Shown here piece by piece: positions 46,107 to 57,859 of a stretch of 64,000 bases of DNA; positions within the stretch are counted from its first letter, which is position 1, and every line of letters starts with the position of its first letter. Under the pieces are notes generated by a model. That model ran no database searches. It was not told the origin of the DNA and worked only from the letters and a program-made list of their open reading frames with translations. Made by a program: the position numbers and the translations under genes. The DNA is from Rhinopithecus roxellana (lineage: Eukaryota > Chordata > Mammalia > Primates > Cercopithecidae), in contig NC_044566.1 of the NCBI RefSeq assembly GCF_007565055.1, forward strand, positions 93,464,297 to 93,528,296, given 5' to 3'.

Positions 46107-48285
46107 ATTTCTGGAAAGATACCTAGAAGACGGTTAACAGTGGCTATCTCCAGGGAAGAGGCCTCAGTGATTGGGACATGACTAGGGTCTTAGTTTTTTC
46201 TTTATTCTTTTGCGCATTTTGAATTTTACCTATTCCAAAGGAAAAATTGAATTAAAATAAATATAAATAAAATATTCAGAATCTAAGTTGAAGCCTTAGC
46301 CACTGAATATCCCCATTAAAATGCTTTTCCTTAAACCTTCGAAAGAAAGGAAAGCAAGCTTTGATTTTTGAAAGAACCCCTCTCCCCACATTTCAATAGC
46401 TATGTATAATTCCTTTACGGAGCCCAGTCAGCGTGTGTGGGAGATGAAAATGCTTCTAATCATTCCCCCTCAAGTTTGACAGAAGTGTGGCAAGGAGGGC
46501 CATCTGTTTTGCTTGAATGAGAAGTGACCCAGCATTCTGATTTCAATTAGCCTCTTTGTAGCTTTCTGTTTGGGCTGGTTCCATGGGTAACGGTTCAGCT
46601 AAGTGTGGAGAGGAGCAGGCCAAGTTCTGCCAGTGCTGATTTGTTTTAACAACTGTCAGTGAACGTAGAACAAGTGTACGAGGCGATGTTGTGGACACAC
46701 AGTAAAACACATAATTTTACGGAATCAAGATAGCACATCCTAGAGTCTGAGAGCTAAACAAAATATTGAAATGGTGTCTTTAAATCATTCTATTAAACAA
46801 CGATTGAGAGATTTAAAATCAGTATCACTTCTCATCTAAAGTCCTAGTTTCAGTCAATAAATATGCGCCTCCTATGTGCAAAGCACTGTTATGCCCTGGG
46901 TGTGAACCAGAGATGAATAGAAGGGGCCCTTCCTGCCTTTGAGAAGTTTGTGATGTATTTTGGAGGACAGGCCAGCAGAGGTAGACAATAATATGCATGA
47001 TATTTGAGATGGGAGGAGAGCTGGCAAACGCCAGTGTTCTAAAAGTATTAGGAGTGCAGTATAGGAGACATTCCTCTGGCCCAGGGCTCTATGTTGAGAT
47101 GCTCAGGGGTCCTAGAGCCAGAGTGACACCCTCAGCTGACACTACAGCTTGTGTCCCTTCATGCCACCTCCACTTGCACTTTACACACACTCTCACACGC
47201 ACACACGAGTGCACATTCATGCACACACGCCACAGATATGTTGGGCAGGAGGTTGACGAAGGCGGTGGATGGCTCTGGACTGATGAAAGCTAACCCAAAC
47301 ACACATCTCTGCATCTAGTTGTCACTGGCTGCCAGCATGTTTGCCAAAGTAGGAAGGGATTTTTGCTGGAGCTAGTTTGTGCAATTCCAACAACAACCAA
47401 TTCACATGTCCCCAGCGTGAAGTGAACCCATTGCACCCAGGTGTTCCCAGTCCTCCCATCCGGGTTACTGATGTCTGGAAAGAAGATTGTGCCACTTCAC
47501 TTCTGTAGTGTCATCAGTGTGTCAGCACGTCTCCTCTCCTCAAGGGGATGGCAAAGTTCTTCCAAGTCACATCATCCAGAGCAGAGTAGTGGCAAGTCTG
47601 GAAGGTGGCTCTGGGTCCTGGCGGTGGTGGCCACCTGAGAGAGGACCTGTAGTGTGGCTGTGGCCCCATGGCGGTGTCTTGGGATGAGTTCTAAGTCCCC
47701 AGCTCTTTTCCCTTGGCACTGCTGAAGCAGGAAGCCGGCAGCAGTGCCTTGCAGTGTGGCTCATGCCAGCATCAGTACCTCAGCTTAGAGTTGGGTATGA
47801 GCCATTCCCAGTCAACAGAGTCACTGCCTCAGTTCACCACTGTCTATGAAATGGTCCTAGTCAACTGTGGCACAACTTGTCTGACTTCAGCATGAGCCAG
47901 AGGAGCCTTGTTCTCTCTGACCTGGACAGCCCTATGATTTTCTTTGATAATAATGCTAACCCCAAAACGTTTAGCATACTTTTTAAACCTGATTTAAATT
48001 CGAATGTATACAATGTCATTAATTGTAAGTTATCAGTAAAAACCTTTTAAAAAGTGGACTCTAATCCTTAAATATATCATTTCCAACTTATATTTCATAT
48101 TTAATTCTTTTCGGAGAAATTAATGACCTGTGACCTATTATAGTGCTATTTATTTATCATGGTCAACACCATCACGAGGCCTAGGCCGCTTTGGGCTAAA
48201 AATATCTGAAGGAAATAACAGGACTTTTTAGAGCCATGCTTTCTTCTTCACAAAATAAAGGAATTAATTATATTTTTTTAAATGT
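46107..48285. other. mostly unique intergenic DNA
   Basis: An old L1-like 3' end may lie at 46110-46270, and an L2 end (minus) lies at about 46855-46985. A CA-rich patch is at 47186-47232. No gene recognised. Confidence 0.45.
46855..46985 (-). mobile_element. L2 3' end fragment
   Basis: CTCCTATGTGCAAAGCACTG ... GGCCCTTCCTGCCTTTGAG is the antisense L2 terminus. Confidence 0.65.
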
Positions 48286-48287
48286 AT

Positions 48288-48458
48288 TTTTTGAGATGGA
48301 GTTTCGCTCTGTCGCCCAGGCTGGAGTGCAGTGGCGCAATCCTGGCTCATTGCAACCTCTGCCTCCTGGGTTCAAGCGATTCTCTTTCCTCAGCCTTCCG
48401 AGTAGCTGGGATTACAGGTGCCCACCATCACGCCTGGCTAGTTTTTGTATTTTTTTTT
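48288..48458 (-). mobile_element. Alu half
   Basis: Antisense right half of an Alu, ending in the internal T-rich region where the next Alu begins. Confidence 0.88.
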
Positions 48459-48478
48459 TTTTTGAGATAGTTTTGAGA

Positions 48479-48776
48479 TTTTTTTTTTTTTTTTTTTGAG
48501 GCAGGATCTCACTCTGTCGCCCAGGTTGGAGTGCAGTGGTGCAATCAGGGTTCACTGCAGCCTTCACTTCCTGGGCTCAAGTGATCCTCCTGTCTCAGAC
48601 TCCTGTGTACTGGGACCACAGGCACATGCAACCATGCCGATTTTTTTTTTTTTTTGGTAGCAGTGGGGTCTCACTTTGTTGCCCAGGCCAGTCTTGAACT
48701 CTTGGGCTCAAGCAATCCTCCTACCTCAGCCTCCCAAAGTGCTAGAATTACAGGCATGAGCCATTGCATCTACCCC
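48479..48776 (-). mobile_element. Alu (AluJ-like)
   Basis: Antisense copy next to the half Alu, with a T run of about 18 bases. Confidence 0.9.
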
Positions 48777-49206
48777 CTCAAGCCCACTTTTTTTTTTTTT
48801 CCTGAGAAGTTTTGGTTATATCAAAAGCAAGGCTTCTCAAATAAAACAATTACTTAATTACAGAACATAAACCAAGCCCAGGAAAAAACCCTTTATCCCC
48901 TGTGGGGTATAATTCTGCAGTTGCTTGCAGAAGCCTTGTCATGGCGCCGATACCCTTGTTGCCTTTTTAATCTCCAGGCTTTGTCTGTCAGGTGTGGGGG
49001 CCCTGGTCAGAGGAGTGCCACCCCAGACCCTAGACACTGAGTTCCTTCTGGTGGGGGTCACCGACATAACAGTGATCCTAGAGTGAATTCCCTGTGGCGC
49101 TTGAGTCATTGGATGGTTGTGACTTTACTACCGAAAGGATTCTGGTAAAGAAAAAAAGAATCCTGTTGTTCTCGGTTAATACAGCATCTTTAGAAGGAAG
49201 TGCATT
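48777..49206. other. unique intergenic DNA
   Basis: Nothing recognised. Confidence 0.4.
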
Positions 49207-49620
49207 ATTATGGGCCAAATTGTGTCCTTCTAAAATTCATATTTGAAGCCCTAACTCCCAGTATTTCCAAATGTGACTGTGTTTGAAGATAGGGCCTGTA
49301 AAGAGGTGGCTCAGGTTAAATGGGGTTATATGTATTACAGGTGGGCTCTCTCAGTCTGACTGGTGTCCTCATAGGAAGAAATTTGGACACACGAAGAGAC
49401 ACCAGGGATGTGCATACATGGAGAAAAGACCATGTGAAGACACAGGGACAGGGAGAAGGTGGCTGTCTGCAAGCCCAGGAGCGAGGCCTCAGGAGAAACC
49501 AGACCTGCAGACACTTTGCGCTTGGACTTCTAGCATCCAGAACATAAGAAAATACATTTCTGTTGTCTAAGGCACCCAGTCTGTGGTACTTGATTATGGC
49601 AGCCCTTGCAAACTAATACA
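49207..49620 (+). mobile_element. MLT1-like solo LTR
   Basis: AAATTGTGTCCTTCTAAAATT, GACTGGTGTCCTCATAGGA, CATGTGAAGACACAGGGAC, CTTGGACTTCTAGCATCCAG and CAAACTAATAC appear in the standard order of this LTR class. Confidence 0.82.
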
Positions 49621-49636
49621 TGTATTAAAACAAACT

Positions 49637-49800
49637 AAGCCAGGAGTGGTGGTCTGCGCCTGTAGTCCCATCTACTTGAAAGGTTGAGGCAGGAGGACTG
49701 CTTTGAGTCTGGGAGGTCGAGGTTACAGTGAGCTGTGATTGCACCACTGCACGCCAGCCTGGGCAAGAGTGAGACCTGTTTCTAAACATACACACACACC
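49637..49800 (+). mobile_element. Alu right-monomer fragment
   Basis: Single arm ending in a short CA-rich tail. Confidence 0.82.
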
Positions 49801-50112
49801 TAAAACAGATCTATATTAAAATGCTTTGTCTTGGTATTTTTATCAGGTCTGAAACAAGGCTTTTGACAACATGAGACTCACGTGGTCCAGAACTTTGAAG
49901 CAGCTACATTTGAAAGACTTTTAGGTTTTCTTCATTTGTCACCAAAATCTGTTACAAATTCCAATGTGCAATTGAATTTGTGTATTAAAACAAATTTATA
50001 TGACCAATGTCTGAAATAGTTTGCTTAAGGAAGCCCTTAACCGTTTCTATGTGTTTTAAGAAGTTTTAAGATTATGATTTTTACGCTTTCGTCACACCTT
50101 TAGGAGGGCTTT

Positions 50113-50587
50113 TTCTTTTTTTTTGAGATGGAGTTTTGCTCTTGTCACCCAGGCTGGAGTGCAATGGCCTGATCTTGGCTCATTCCAACCTCTGCTTTCT
50201 GGGTTCAAGCCATTCTCCTGCCTTAGCCTCCCCAGTAGCCTGGATTACAGGTGCCCACCACCACGGCCAGCTAGTTTTTGTATTTTTTTTTTTTTTTTTT
50301 TTTGAGACGGAGTCTCGCTCTGTCACCCGGACTGGAGTGCAGTGGCTGGATCTCAACTCACTGCAAGCTCCGCCTCCCGGGTTTATGCCATTCTCCTGCC
50401 TCAGCCTCCCGAGTAGCTGGGACTACAGGCGCCCGCCACCTCGCCCGGCTAGCTTTTTGTATTTTTCAGTAGAGACGGGGTTTCACCATATTGGCCAGGC
50501 TGGTCTCGAACTGCTGACCTCAGGTGATCCACCCACTTCGGCCTCCCAAAGTGCTGGGATTACAGGAGTGAACCACCGCGCCTGGCC
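50113..50587 (-). mobile_element. Alu with a truncated young AluY inserted in its middle
   Basis: The left part (50113-50280) and right part (about 50465-50587) look like one older AluS. The middle (50281-50460) has monkey-type AluY features (GTGGCTGGATCTC, CACCTCGCCCGGCTAGC) and a fresh T run of about 22. Confidence 0.8.
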
Positions 50588-52358
50588 GAGTAGGGCTTTT
50601 TCTAATTTCCTGGATAGACCACATGAGCAAGTGGTTTGACATGGATGGCTTGGGTCACGGAGGGAGGTGGACAGCACAGGGGTGTGGTTTGTGGCAGCTC
50701 TAGCAGGTTTCCCTGCAGAGGAACATGCATAGAGCAGGGAACCAGCAAGCGTCGCTGCAGCGGTCCAGGTGGATGTCACTGCGGGCGCCAAGGGTGAAGG
50801 GGGCGGGCAGGAAGCCATGGATCTGAGGACTTGGAGGATACTCGGTGACTGACTGAATGGGGCACCCAGGGGACCTGTGAAGCTCCGCTCAGGGGATGAA
50901 GCAGCTAACGGCCCCTCCGGGCCTCTGGGGGAGCGGCAGCTGGGGACGGAGGGCAGGTGCGCTCACTTTTGTACACCATGAGCTTAGTGTTCTCGAGGAC
51001 CACGCAGGCTGTGCAGCAAGCAGGTGCTGTGACTGGAGATGGAGGCGATGACTAAACACGAGAGTGAAACTGGACAGAGAACACCAATTGAGAAGTAGGT
51101 CAAAGGGGGAAAGACGGAATAGGGCGGCAGCAACTCCCGCTGGGGGCAGAAGTGGAGCCCCCAAAGGAGACTGTGACAGAGGAGGAATTGCGGGGAAGAG
51201 AAGTGGGTAAGCAGCGTCTCCTGTTTTAACGCACTTCTCCAGAACACGTGCAGGGCAAGGACATATTTGTGACAATCTCCTTGGGATTCTATGCGGAAGG
51301 TTGAGACCCAGACTATGAGGAACACGGCTTTCAGCACAAGGTTTCCAAGGGAGACTGAGTGTCGTGTCAGTAAAGAGCTGGTAAAATTAGGGCTGGACCA
51401 GTTGGTGGGGGCGCTGGAGAGCTCGGCAACAAGGTTCCCAGCAGAATCCTCGGAAAGCAAGAAGCCGATGGCAAAGCCAGGTGGGAGAGGCAAGAAGAGG
51501 GAGAAATGGGTCACACGAGTTGTTTTCATTAAAAAAAAAAACAAAACAAAAATCTAGCAGAAAGTTGGACATGTTTTAAAATGGAAAGCATGGAGGGAAC
51601 GTTTGAACACAGAAGGGAAAATAGAGGAAAGACTCTCGAATAGACAGGAAGAAAGCGGGGTGAGGCTGTAACTAGGCTCGAGGTGAAAGCACAATTGGAG
51701 AAACTGTGGGAGACACGAGGGAGCCGGGGTGCTGCCTGAAAGCCTGGGTGGCCTTCTTGATGTGCGGGGCAAGGAGGCAGTTGCAGACAGAATGCCGCCC
51801 TTAGCAAGCGAGCAGGACGGCCCTGCAGCACGGCTGGGTCTCTAGAAATGACTTGGGCAGACAGAAGGCATGGAAATGGCAGAAGGCCATTTCTCCAGCA
51901 GGAAAACACTGCAGTAACCTAGTTTCCCGGTCTTGGCTACACGTCCCCCTCCTTCGCAGCGGCCTGTGGCTATCATCGCTCACGGAGACATCTCCCCGGG
52001 ATTCGTGGTCACTGGGGTCTCACAACATGCGCAACACAACTGTTTCTGTCCTGGGATATACTCAAACTAAGGAGACGGACCCCTGCTTCTAACCGCCTGC
52101 CATGCCGAGGGATGCCTTCCTGGAGAACTTTATGGGAAAGCCACAGCAGCGCACCCCTCAGGACAGCGGGATCCAAGCCCTGGAGAGGGGTCTTTTCTCC
52201 ACCGCCCTCCTCACTTGGCTCGCCTTCTTTGTCACTGTCTCTTTCCTCGGCTTTCCTCCCTCCTAAGTCTTTTCCTTTAACCCTCCAACTTCATTTTCCC
52301 AATTGCCTCTCCACTGTTAACGTGTGAAATACGGTCACTTAAATACATGAAGAAAAAG
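50588..52358. other. repeat-poor intergenic island
   Basis: About 1.77 kb without a recognisable element. CG is somewhat more frequent at 50750-50960. Purine-rich composition (GGAGA, GAAGA) gives long minus-strand frames with no domain. Confidence 0.45.
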
Positions 52359-52669
52359 GCCGGGCGCGGTGGCTCACACCTGTAATCTCAGCACTTTGGG
52401 AGGCCGAGGTTGGGGGGGGGGTGTGGATCACTTGAGGTCAGGAGTTTGAGACCAGCCTGGCCAACAAGGTGAAACCCCATCTCTACTAAAAATACAAAAA
52501 ATGAGCTGGGCGCGGTGACGGGTGCCTATAATCTCAGCTGCCAGGGGGGCTGAGGCAGGAGAATTGCTTGAACTCGGGAGGCAGAGGTTGCAGTGAGCCA
52601 AGATCGTGCCACTGCACTCCAGCCTGGGCAACAAGAGCAAAACTCCATTCAACAAAACAAAAAGAAGAA
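52359..52669 (+). mobile_element. Alu (AluS-like) with poly(G) stretch
   Basis: Full length; an unusual run of nine Gs lies at about 52413-52421 in the left arm. Confidence 0.94.
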
Positions 52670-52862
52670 AAAGTTACACTAAATCAATCAGCTAACTTTT
52701 AAATCAATAAGCTAACTGTTCACAAAGGAAAACTAAAATGGAAGAAACTGAACTTTGGTCAATAAAAACTAATCTGGTATCTGAATCAGAATTTTTAAAA
52801 AGTAAAACCTTCTCTTTGTTGAGTCAACCAGCCTATCTCAACAGCTCCTTAAGAGAATCACA

Positions 52863-53196
52863 GTTGGCCTTCCTTATTTGGAGGTTCTGCATATGCAGAT
52901 TTCAGTAACAGCAGATCAAAAATGCTTGAAAATAAATTTTAAAAAACAAATGCAATAAAAATACAAATGGAAAATAGAGTATAACAAGTATTTACAGAGC
53001 ACTTACATTGTATTAGGTATTGTAAGGAAACTAGAGATGATTGAAAGTACATGGGAGGATGTACACAGATTATTTGCAAATTTATTTGTTCTAACTGGAC
53101 ACACATTTTTATATCAAGGACTTGAGCATCCATGCATTTTTGGTAACCACAAGGGTCCTGGAACCAATCTCCCATAAATACTAAGGGTGAACTCTA
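52863..53196. mobile_element. Tigger-like non-autonomous DNA transposon
   Basis: CAGTTGGCCTTCCTTATTTG at the start, TTACATTGTATTAGGTATTG in the middle, GGACTTGAGCATCCATGCA and GGTCCTGGAACCAATCTCCC near the end. The ends are inverted-repeat-like. Confidence 0.75.
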
Positions 53197-53355
53197 CCCA
53201 TAAAAAATAAATGAGAGATATATAAAATAAAACTGAAAGAAACTCTTCTGTCTTAAATACTCCATATTAAAAATGACCAGAGCTCCTCCTTCACTCTTCA
53301 AAACCAACAGGTCCGTTTTTTTAAAAAAGGACAGTGACATAAAATTATTCAGTAA

Positions 53356-53645
53356 GGCCGGGCGTGGTGGCTCACACCTGTAATCCCAGCCCTTTGGGAG
53401 GCCAAGGCGGGCGGATCACCTGAGATCAGGAGTTCGAGATCAGTGTGACCAACATGGAGAAACCCCGTCTCTATTAAAAATACAAAATTAGCCAGACGTG
53501 GTGGCACATGCCTGTAATCCCAGCTACTCGGGAGGCTGAGGCAGGAGAATCGCTTGAACCCGGGAGGCAGAGGTTGTGGTGGGCTGAGATCACGTCATTG
53601 CACTCCAGCTTGGGCAAGAATGAAACTCTGTCTCAAAAAAAAAAA
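53356..53645 (+). mobile_element. Alu (AluS-like)
   Basis: Full length. AAATTATTCAGTAA flanks both ends exactly. Confidence 0.95.
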
Positions 53646-53882
53646 AAATTATTCAGTAAGAACCCAGCAACATCATATAAGTGATAGCTAGTAATTTCAG
53701 TTGTAAGTTTAATGACAGTATCTGATTTGCTCTCCTAAGCAGCAAGCAGAGACCCTAAAATACAAATGAATATGCTCACGGATACAAGCAGCCTGATATT
53801 TCTGAATCACCCCACATGCCTATATTCTACATAAATGGATTTCAATTAGTGAGATGAATGTGAAAGACAGTGCATTTCTTAA

Positions 53883-54183
53883 CTTTTTTTTTTTTTTTTT
53901 TTTGAGACGGAGTCTCGCTCTGTTGCCCAGGCTGGAGTGCAGTGGCGCGATCTTGGCTCACTGCAAGCTCCGCCTCCCGGGTTCCCGCCATTCTCCCGCC
54001 TCAGCCTCCGGAGTAGCTGGGACTACAGGCGCCGCCACCGCGCCCGGCTAGTTTTTTGTATTTTTAGTAGAGACAGGGTTTCACCGTGTTAGCCAGGAGG
54101 GTCTCGATCTCCTGACCTCGTGATCCACCCGCCTCGGCCTCCCAAAGTGCTGGGATTACAGGCTTGAGCCACCGCGCCCGGCC
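53883..54183 (-). mobile_element. AluY
   Basis: Antisense, young. GCATTTCTTAACT flanks both ends. Confidence 0.95.
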
Positions 54184-54633
54184 GCATTTCTTAACTCTTA
54201 GAAGTAAAAACTGTTTGTGAAATTAAATTAAAACAACAAAATCACAAAGATGAAGACTTGCTAGTCACTGCTAACGTATAGGTAACAAAACCTGACTTAA
54301 AATACTGTATTTTGAAAAAACAAGTCAAAACTAGAAGCTCCTTGATGACAATGCAGTAAGGCCCACCTTAAGTACTTGTGGATAATCCATCTGTCTAGAT
54401 ACGCAGGACTTCAGCCTCCTCTACTGCCCCACAGCGAACATTTTAGACAATGCCTTAAAACAGTGAAATTCCATTCAGATCCAAACTCAGAAAGTGTTAC
54501 ATTAACAAAATCCAGTAAAACCTGATAACATAGTATAAATCATTTCAAACCACCCTTGGTAAATAGATCTGTATTTACAGAACCTTCTTGAACATATAAT
54601 AGGTAATGATGCAATGAAGACATTTTTATAATA

Positions 54634-54639
54634 TTTATT
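54634..54639 (-). terminator. TM9SF2 candidate poly(A) signal AATAAA
   Basis: A canonical AATAAA on the minus strand lies about 615 bases after the TM9SF2 stop codon, followed by T/G-containing sequence. Chosen by position; another canonical signal lies at 55219-55224. Confidence 0.55.
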
Positions 54640-55218
54640 AAGATAATAACAAATTTATAAATTGAAAGACTCAGAGGCACATAGTTGAAAAGGCCAATAC
54701 CATGGGAACGATGAAGTCAGCACAGACAAGAAAGAAGCTATGAACAGTTACAACCAATACAAGATTTTCTTTAAAAGCCACATTCCCCTGGTGAACACAT
54801 CACAGGAATCATCCTTCAAAATTACCATGATAAAAAGTCATTTCCTTCAAAGAAAAATAATTCTTTCCGCCTACCGAGCCTAGAAAATCCTATTTACAAT
54901 CCTGTGTCCTGCCTTTCATCAGTATTATTTAACATGGCCTCCTTTATTCTGCCATTAGAAGTATGGAAAATTTAATAGCTACTGTATTTACAAATGCACA
55001 TAATATTTAAATTTGCTCTTCATTGAGAACAACCGAATATATACTTAATCAAATCACAATACAAATGCTTTATAGTGTTGAAGACACATCTCATGGGGGA
55101 AAGGTATGTGGGAAGAGGTGTATTTAGAATTACGGTGTTTCTGAAGGATTACTAGGCCAATAATGCTGATAAAACTCAAGGTAGTCACAAAAACAGGTCT
55201 TTGTTGATGAAGAGTTTA

Positions 55219-55224
55219 ATTTAT
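55219..55224 (-). terminator. proximal AATAAA after TM9SF2 stop
   Basis: A canonical AATAAA sits about 30 bases past the TGA. If used, it would leave an unusually short 3' UTR, so it is less likely to be the main site. Confidence 0.3.
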
Positions 55225-55254
55225 TTCTGTTTCAACTGGACACACTGGACTTCT

Positions 55255-55322
55255 TCAGTCAACCTTCACCACACTGTATATTTTGGTAACAAACCAAAAG
55301 CATGCAAAGAAGCCAATTGTTC
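55255..55322 (-). CDS. TM9SF2: TM9SF2 last coding exon
   Basis: After an acceptor with a long pyrimidine tract ending CTTATAG (AG at 55324-55323), the exon completes a split glycine codon. It encodes TIGFFACFWFVTK, then IYSVVKVD, and stops with TGA at 55257-55255. This is the ninth membrane helix and the short cytosolic tail. The final K-V-D fits the K-X-D/E signal of nonaspanins that binds COPI and keeps them in the Golgi. The phase agrees with the upstream exon, and no frame damage is seen in the three exons. The intron between this exon and the previous one is 4.4 kb. Confidence 0.96.
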
Positions 55323-55651
55323 CTATAAGAGAAAAAAAAAAAACCCTTTTTCAAAGGAAGTGTCATACTTTACACAAAAATACAGACTTACAATGACTGG
55401 TTCCTTAAAAAAGTCCCAAAACTATAAACTATTACCTGCCAGGAATATATTACAGATCTATGAGCACATCTGAAATATATACGACCACATCAAGTTTCTT
55501 ACAAAAACTCATAGAATTTTTTTCTACTCTAAGATTACCTAAGCTTTCTATAATACACATTATTTTCCTTACTACATAGAAAAGACTGAAGGATGTCAAC
55601 TGTCCTTTCCTATTTAAGAATATTTTGTAACAAAATGGAAAATGCTACTAG

Positions 55652-55653
<2 letters not shown>

Positions 55654-55700
<47 letters not shown>

Positions 55701-55982
55701 AGGCGGAGTCTCGCTCTGTCGCCCGGACTGGAGTGCAGTGGCCAGATCTCAGCTCACTGCAAGCTCCGCCTCCCGGGTTTACGCCATTCTCCTGCCTCAG
55801 CCTCCCAAGTAGCTGGGACTACAGGCGACCGCCACCTCGCCCGGCTAGTTTTTTTTGTATTTTTAGTAGAGACGGGGTTTCACCGTGTTAGCCAGGATGG
55901 TCTCGATCTCCTGACCTCGTGATCCGCCCGTCTCGGCCTCCCAAAGTGCTGGGATTACAGGCTTGAGCCACCGCGCCCGGCC
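55654..55982 (-). mobile_element. AluY, Old World monkey type, 46-base T run
   Basis: Antisense relative to the window, so in the same direction as TM9SF2, within its last intron. CTAGAATTTTTT-type duplication. The very long uninterrupted homopolymer suggests recent insertion. Confidence 0.96.
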
Positions 55983-56170
55983 TAGAATTTTTTAAGGTAT
56001 GCGATGAATACATTAAAACAGGTGCAAATAATGATTAATTGGGGATATTTTCTAAGTACAGTTATTGGAAGTTATCAGTCTTCAAAGAATTATAATGAAG
56101 TAACTCAGTAAGTTTTTACAAAATGTTAAGAGTGGCATGATGAGGATAATAACAAAAATGCATTCTAGCT

Positions 56171-56304
56171 GAAAATGAGAGACAGCATGGCAGCAGAGAA
56201 CACAGCGGCCCTGTCATGAACTGTGTGTATCATCCTTGAAAATGAGAGACAGCATGGCAGCAGAGAACACAGCGGCTCTGCCATGAACTGTGTGTATCAT
56301 CCTT
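56171..56304. repeat. 67-bp tandem duplication within a MIR
   Basis: Two copies, 56171-56237 and 56238-56304, differ at only two bases. The unit is the 5' part of a MIR (GACAGCATGGCAGCAGAG). Confidence 0.96.
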
Positions 56305-56440
56305 GAGCAAGTCCACTGACATCTCCAAGCCCATTTACCATATTAACTAGAGAGAAATTTGTCTGTCCTCATTGCCTCCACAGACTGTTATGTAGAGCAA
56401 ATGAGACAATTCATGAAAACAATGTATAGCTTGATTTTCA
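56238..56440 (+). mobile_element. MIR
   Basis: TCCTTGAGCAAGTCCACTGA, CAAGCCCATTTACCATATT and AGCAAATGAGACAATTCATG are MIR blocks, antisense to TM9SF2. Confidence 0.75.
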
Positions 56441-56794
56441 GGTATCAGTCGAGATTCCAAAGTATCTGAATGCTAGATGGGGGCACACTGTTTTTTTGTT
56501 TTTGTTTTTTTTTCAGTTAAGCAAAATTAGCTAATTTTTATTTTCATATATGAAAAAAACTGTACAGTCAAATCAGGTAGAGTTAGAACAGAAAATATGG
56601 TTTTATGATATAAAATACATTAATAATATTTATCATGAATAGCTAGGAGGATAGTCATAATTATCTCAGTACTAGGAAGACAGTTGATGATGAAGTATTC
56701 ATTCCTGATAAAAACTCATTTTTTTTTTTTTTGCTGTCTCAAGAACTTTATTAATAGATCATTAAGTGTTTTTTTTTTTTTTTTCCATTTTTTA

Positions 56795-56982
56795 AATTAC
56801 ACTTTTAAGTTCTAGGGTACATGTGCACAACGTGCAGGTTTGTTACATATGTATACATGTGCCATGTTGGTGTGCTGCACCCATTAACTCGTCATTTACA
56901 TTAGGTATATCTCCTAATGCTATCCCTCCTCCTCCCCCCACACCACAACAGGCCCCGGTGTGTGATGTTCCCCTTCCTGGGG
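56795..56982 (-). mobile_element. L1PA-type 3' end, 5'-truncated
   Basis: AGTTCTAGGGTACATGTGCA, CAGGTTTGTTACATATGTAT and CACCCATTAACTCGTCATTT read the primate L1 3' UTR in reverse. Only about 190 bases remain, with poly(T) at the left. Confidence 0.92.
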
Positions 56983-56984
56983 AC

Positions 56985-57110
56985 ACTCTTTCAATGAGAC
57001 AAAAATGAGGTTCAAAGGGGTTAAGTGACTGTCTCACGGTCACATGGATGGTACTTGTGGCCAGAATTCAAATGTGTTTTTTCTGACTTCAAGCATAGTA
57101 CTCCTTCCAC
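56985..57110 (-). mobile_element. MIR fragment
   Basis: GGTTAAGTGACTGTCTCACG and TCACATGGATGGTACTTGTG are the antisense MIR core. Confidence 0.75.
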
Positions 57111-57289
57111 ATGCACACATAAGGGGCTATAAATAGTCCTTGTATACATTTTACATTTAAAGTCTCAATGGTTTTCACCATTGTTTTAAATGCAGTACTC
57201 AGAGAAAATATTAAAGGAGATTTTCTAAATCTAGAGACTATACATGGGACATTACCGAGGGAAATCACAAACATCATTATATCCATCCT

Positions 57290-57360
57290 TACATTGTGCA
57301 TGTATTGAGGCCCTACTTTGTGCAAGGCATTGATGTGTGTTTTGGAGAACATACAAATAT
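57290..57360 (-). mobile_element. L2 3' end fragment
   Basis: TATTGAGGCCCTACTTTGTG followed by CAAGGCATTGATG is the antisense L2 terminus; short. Confidence 0.55.
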
Positions 57361-57571
57361 ACCTTTTGCATACTCCAAAGGGTTATTATTCAGGCTAGGA
57401 CTGGGGTTAATTTCAGAAAAGCAATAATGAAAACATCAATATATTTATATAACCTTGTACTTACTTGCATAAATTTCAAGATGACAAACAATATTTTAAG
57501 ATGAGAAAAACATTTAATCACTATCTAGGCAACTCTAAGAAACTTAAGTTTAGTAACTTAATTTTGTTCTT

Positions 57572-57859
57572 TTTTTTGAGAGAGAGAGTCTCGCTCTGTC
57601 GCCCAGGCTGGAGTGCAGTGGTGCCATCTCGGCTCACTGCAAGCTCCACCTCCCAGGTTCACGCCATTCTCCTGCCTCGGCCTCCCGAGTAGCTGGGACT
57701 ACAGGCGCCCGCCACCATGCCTGGCTAAATTTTTGTATTTTTAGTAGAGACGGGGTTTCACCGTGTTAGCCAGGATGGTCTTGATCTCCTGACCTCGTGA
57801 TCCACCGTCCTGGCCTCCCAAAGTGCTGGGATTACAGGCGTGAGCCACCGTGCCCAGCC
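57572..57859 (-). mobile_element. AluY-like
   Basis: Antisense full-length copy. AATTTTGTTCTT flanks both ends. Confidence 0.95.

Larger units (their letters stand above)
54612..55254 (-). other. TM9SF2: TM9SF2 3' UTR
   Basis: This AT-rich stretch without interspersed repeats lies directly downstream of the TM9SF2 stop. It runs to the last good poly(A) signal, giving a UTR of about 640 bases. The cleavage point is inferred from the signal, so the left boundary is approximate. A second AATAAA lies only about 30 bases after the stop and could give a very short form. Confidence 0.65.

Noticed and set aside
50984..51544. 186-codon minus-strand frame
   Set aside because: It arises from purine-rich DNA read in reverse, with no domain or gene context.
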